From: UBA9715 sp045629845
GTDB taxonomy: Bacteria > Actinomycetota > Coriobacteriia > Coriobacteriales > Eggerthellaceae
Length of the DNA: 9,880 nt
Direction of reading: 5' to 3'
Assembly: GCA_045629845.1 (NCBI GenBank)
Contig: JAZQRZ010000193.1
Location: forward strand, 1-9,880
Shown: one piece after another, positions 8,271 through 9,880 of the stretch
How the letters are laid out: each line of letters starts with the position of its first letter
How positions within the stretch are numbered: the stretch's first letter is position 1
Notes under the pieces: generated by a model
The model's database searches: none
The model's input: only the letters and a program-made list of their open reading frames with translations
Told to the model about the DNA's origin: nothing
Made by a program: the position numbers and the translations under genes

Positions 8271-8301
8271 AGTATACCTAAAATGCTCCCAGAGCAGCCA
8301 A
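8271..8301 (-). promoter_or_regulatory. Candidate glgB promoter placed for leaderless transcription
   Basis: TATACT (8276-8271 on the minus strand) matches five of six bases of the -10 consensus. Six bases follow before the glgB ATG, so the expected transcription start falls on the A of the ATG. A poor -35, TTGGCT (8301-8296), is 19 bp upstream. An inverted repeat, TTTAG-GTATA-CTAAA, overlaps the -10 and could be an operator. The absence of a Shine-Dalgarno site for glgB agrees with a leaderless mRNA. Confidence 0.45.
8280..8296 (-). terminator. Weak hairpin plus short T run after ackA
   Basis: On the minus strand TGCTC (8296-8292) pairs with GAGCA (8288-8284) around a 3-nt TGG loop, followed by TTTT (8283-8280). 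This has the form of an intrinsic terminator for ackA, but the stem is only 5 bp and the T run 4 nt, so read-through into glgB would be likely. It starts 33 nt past the ackA stop codon. It could equally be a chance hairpin. Confidence 0.35.
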
Positions 8302-8328
8302 AATGATGAGCTTGTTTAACATTCAGAA

Positions 8329-9543
8329 CTAGTGCAACTGACTGACAAGATTGTCAGTTTCACGCGCTATACGCATCTCTTCGTCAGTAGTAACCACACA
8401 TATTCGAATAGGACTATCGTCAATCGAAATAATTCGATTTGCACCAATCTGACCAGTAAAGTCGTTCCGCTCCTTGTCGAGAATCATTCCCATGTGAGCA
8501 AGGCCGGCAAAAATGTGCTCGCGGAGCTTTGCGGAGTTTTCTCCAATACCTGCAGTCATGACAACAGCATCAGTACGCGTCATAGCAGCGTAGTAGCTAC
8601 CAATTGCCTTTTGAATCTTGTAAACGTACATTTCAATAGCAAGTTCGGCGCGTTCATTACCTGCTTCAGCAGCATTCAGGACATCGCGCATATCACTACC
8701 GACGCCCGATATTCCCAGAATACCCGATTCACGATTAAGGATCTCGTCCATTTCGTCGAAGGTTTTGCCCTCTTCTCGCATAATGTAGGTAACGATGGCG
8801 GGATCTATGCTTCCCGAACGCGTACCCATCATCAGGCCTTCCAGCGGCGTGAAACCCATGGTGGTGTCAATAGACTTACCATGATTAACCGCCGTGATAG
8901 AACCACCATTTCCCAGATGGCACGTAATAAGGCCAAGGTCACGCAAGGGTCTTCCAAGTAGATTAGCAGCCTGCTGCGCAGCATAACGATGTGAGGTACC
9001 GTGGGCGCCATAGCGGCGGATGTGGTACTGCTCGTAATAACGCCAAGGCAGCGGATACATATAAGCTTTGGGTGGCATAGTTGTATGGAATGCAGTGTCA
9101 AATACGGCAACCTGGGGTGTATTCGGCATAAGCTTGCGCATCATGTCGATACAGGCATCAGCTGCAGGATTATGTAATGGAGCAAGATCCTCGCACTTTT
9201 CTAAGTTCTCGCGCGCTTCGTCGTCGATAAGAGCAGCCTTCGTAAAGTATTCACCACCAGCAACGATGCGATTTCCAATGGCGTCAATTTGCTCAAGTCC
9301 ACTGATAGGAGACTCAGGATCGTCAGCCATTACGTCAAGAAGCTTAGATAAACACTGAGCTACTGATAGACCGTCTGCGTTATAGGTAACTTTTTGAAAG
9401 TCGGGAGCAAAGGAAACGTTCATACGCGCATCAGGAGTACCGACTTTTTCTGCAAGGCACTTCATGCGACATACTTTGCCCTCAGTTTCAATAAGCTGAG
9501 ACTTAAGCGAAGAACTACCTGCGTTAACAACAAGAACGAGCAT
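8329..9543 (-). CDS. ackA: Acetate kinase
   Basis: The 404-residue product belongs to the ASKHA acetate kinase family and interconverts acetyl phosphate plus ADP with acetate plus ATP, the ATP-yielding step of acetate fermentation. It shows VNAGSSSLK (6-14; N7, S10, S12), LAPLHNPA (120-127), FDTAFH (148-153, D149 catalytic), GAHGTSHRY (179-187, H181), HLGNGGS (209-215), MGTRSGSIDPA (239-249, R242 catalytic), AGIGENS (331-337) and TDEE (386-389, magnesium-site glutamate). The usual GHR signature is GNR here (N91, R92 kept). The start at 9543 was chosen over an upstream in-frame ATG at 9618 because the family begins a few residues before NAGSSS and because AAGGGG sits 8 nt upstream. No pta lies next to it on the side visible here. 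It is codirectional with, and 64 bp upstream of, glgB. Length is standard (about 400). Confidence 0.97.
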   Translation of the reverse strand: MLVLVVNAGSSSLKSQLIETEGKVCRMKCLAEKVGTPDARMNVSFAPDFQKVTYNADGLSVAQCLSKLLDVMADDPESPISGLEQIDAIGNRIVAGGEYFTKAALIDDEARENLEKCEDLAPLHNPAADACIDMMRKLMPNTPQVAVFDTAFHTTMPPKAYMYPLPWRYYEQYHIRRYGAHGTSHRYAAQQAANLLGRPLRDLGLITCHLGNGGSITAVNHGKSIDTTMGFTPLEGLMMGTRSGSIDPAIVTYIMREEGKTFDEMDEILNRESGILGISGVGSDMRDVLNAAEAGNERAELAIEMYVYKIQKAIGSYYAAMTRTDAVVMTAGIGENSAKLREHIFAGLAHMGMILDKERNDFTGQIGANRIISIDDSPIRICVVTTDEEMRIARETDNLVSQLH

Positions 9544-9551
9544 ACAAGCCA

Positions 9552-9557
9552 CCCCTT
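9552..9557 (-). promoter_or_regulatory. ackA ribosome binding site
   Basis: AAGGGG on the minus strand lies 8 nt before the ATG at 9543. It supports that start over the in-frame ATG at 9618, which would add 25 residues not found in acetate kinases. Confidence 0.7.
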
Positions 9558-9631
9558 CAATGAGTCGCACTATGCACTGCAGTTCTATTCTAACGCGTTT
9601 CAGGAGACCCACCCCCAATGAGAAGCTCTAA

Positions 9632-9659
9632 AAGATACTCGAAGCCTAACTGTAATCAA
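9632..9659 (-). promoter_or_regulatory. Candidate ackA promoter
   Basis: On the minus strand TTGATT (9659-9654) is followed after 16 bp by TATCTT (9637-9632). Each matches four of six bases of the sigma-70-type consensus. The predicted transcript would start near 9625 and give a leader of about 80 nt before the ackA ATG. This is a pattern match only; the closer TAGAAT at 9592-9587 is an alternative. Confidence 0.35.
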
Positions 9660-9670
9660 CGTCCTATAGC

Positions 9671-9699
9671 TTTTCATTTGGTCTCCAGTGCGTCACAAT
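9671..9699 (+). promoter_or_regulatory. Candidate promoter of the ribF-like gene
   Basis: TTTTCA (9671-9676) and CACAAT (9694-9699) are separated by 17 bp, each matching four of six consensus bases. Transcription would begin near 9706, giving a leader of about 30 nt that contains the GGAGGAA ribosome site. Evidence is motif spacing and position only. Confidence 0.35.
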
Positions 9700-9723
9700 A
9701 GGCACTTGGTTTTTAAGATAGAT

Positions 9724-9730
9724 GGAGGAA
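9724..9730 (+). promoter_or_regulatory. Ribosome binding site of the ribF-like gene
   Basis: GGAGGAA ends 5 nt before the ATG at 9736 and fixes the start of this partial gene, whose reading frame is otherwise too short for a confident call from length alone. Confidence 0.75.
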
Positions 9731-9735
9731 CACAC

Positions 9736-9880
9736 ATGAGTATTCATGTGGCAAACGATGAATTTGACTACAGCCTTTTTGCTGGTTCGTCATGCGCCTT
9801 TGGTGTATTTGACGGCCTGCATCGAGGTCATCAATACTTAATTGGAAGCGCCATTAAGGATGCACAAGAGGATGGCGCTC
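9736..9880 (+). CDS. RibF-type FAD synthetase / riboflavin kinase, 5' end only
   Basis: Only the first 48 codons lie in the window; the frame is open to the edge. After about 20 residues comes FGVFDGLHRGHQ (22-33), the first beta strand and HxGH motif (H29, H32) of the RibF adenylyltransferase domain, which makes FAD from FMN and ATP. The usual RibF form is GxFDGxHxGH, closer than the GTFD-x-x-H-x-GH of glycerol-3-phosphate cytidylyltransferases, which is the main alternative. Whether a C-terminal riboflavin kinase domain follows cannot be seen. The start has a strong GGAGGAA site 5 nt upstream (9724-9730). The gene is divergent from ackA across a 192-bp region and appears unrelated to the glycogen genes. 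Confidence 0.8.
   Translation, partial: MSIHVANDEFDYSLFAGSSCAFGVFDGLHRGHQYLIGSAIKDAQEDGA

Larger units (their letters stand above)
9544..9735. other. Divergent intergenic region between ackA and the ribF-like gene
   Basis: This 192-bp gap must supply promoters for both divergent genes. I see a moderate -35/-10 candidate in each direction (listed separately) and Shine-Dalgarno sites at both ends. A TAGAAT hexamer on the minus strand at 9592-9587 is another possible ackA -10, but no -35 lies at proper distance. No riboswitch, tRNA or strong palindrome is recognised; the FMN riboswitch conserved pattern is not apparent. Confidence 0.6.

Noticed and set aside
8332..8961. 209-codon open frame on the plus strand opposite ackA
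   Set aside because: Fully antisense to the conserved acetate kinase gene, with no family resemblance.
9544..9618. N-terminal extension of AckA by 25 residues from the ATG at 9618
   Set aside because: Acetate kinases begin just before NAGSSS, and the ATG at 9543 has its own ribosome site. The extension has no family match.
9603..9686. Inverted repeat GGAGACC / GGTCTCC in the divergent intergenic region
   Set aside because: Seven-base arms 70 bp apart are expected about once by chance in a region of this size, and the arms do not extend.
1..9880. A hidden defence, mobile or CRISPR system
   Set aside because: Every stretch over 300 bases is occupied by an intact housekeeping gene. No transposase, integrase, repeat array or att-like duplication was seen.

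Overview
This window carries a complete bacterial glycogen-storage operon on the minus strand, preceded by an acetate kinase gene. The 5' end of a divergent flavin-nucleotide gene lies at the right edge. In transcription order, right to left, the genes are ackA, glgB, glgC, glgD, glgA, glgP. The glgBCDAP order is the one known from Bacillus and other Gram-positive bacteria. A dedicated glgD beside glgC also points to Bacillota or to Coriobacteriia (Actinomycetota). Base composition is moderate, with roughly equal AT and GC. A possible leaderless glgB mRNA leans slightly towards Coriobacteriia, but the assignment is an inference and the genus cannot be read from the sequence.

Layout: 1-29 is a short tail after glgP. 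glgP (30-2462), glgA (2520-3965), glgD (3976-5103), glgC (5108-6298) and glgB (6357-8264) are packed with gaps of 57, 10, 4 and 58 bp, so one transcript is expected. A 64-bp gap (8265-8328) separates glgB from ackA (8329-9543). It holds a small hairpin with a short T run, then a -10-like hexamer exactly where a leaderless glgB transcript would need it. The 192-bp region 9544-9735 divides ackA from a plus-strand gene at 9736 whose start encodes the nucleotidyltransferase motif of RibF-type FAD synthetases. That gene runs off the window.

How the genes work together: GlgC, probably with its non-catalytic-looking paralogue GlgD, makes ADP-glucose from glucose-1-phosphate and ATP. GlgA elongates alpha-1,4-glucan, GlgB adds alpha-1,6 branches, and GlgP releases glucose-1-phosphate again by phosphorolysis. 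AckA makes ATP from acetyl phosphate at the end of fermentation. Its position just upstream and codirectional could tie storage to fermentative energy yield by read-through, but this is inferred from layout only.

All six complete genes look intact and keep their key catalytic residues, except GlgD, whose changes are typical of its family. I found no mobile element, CRISPR array, tRNA, rRNA or defence system, and nothing that supports a wholly new system. The points worth a second look are the glgB start region, the ackA-glgB junction, one AckA signature substitution, and small repeats in the intergenic gaps.
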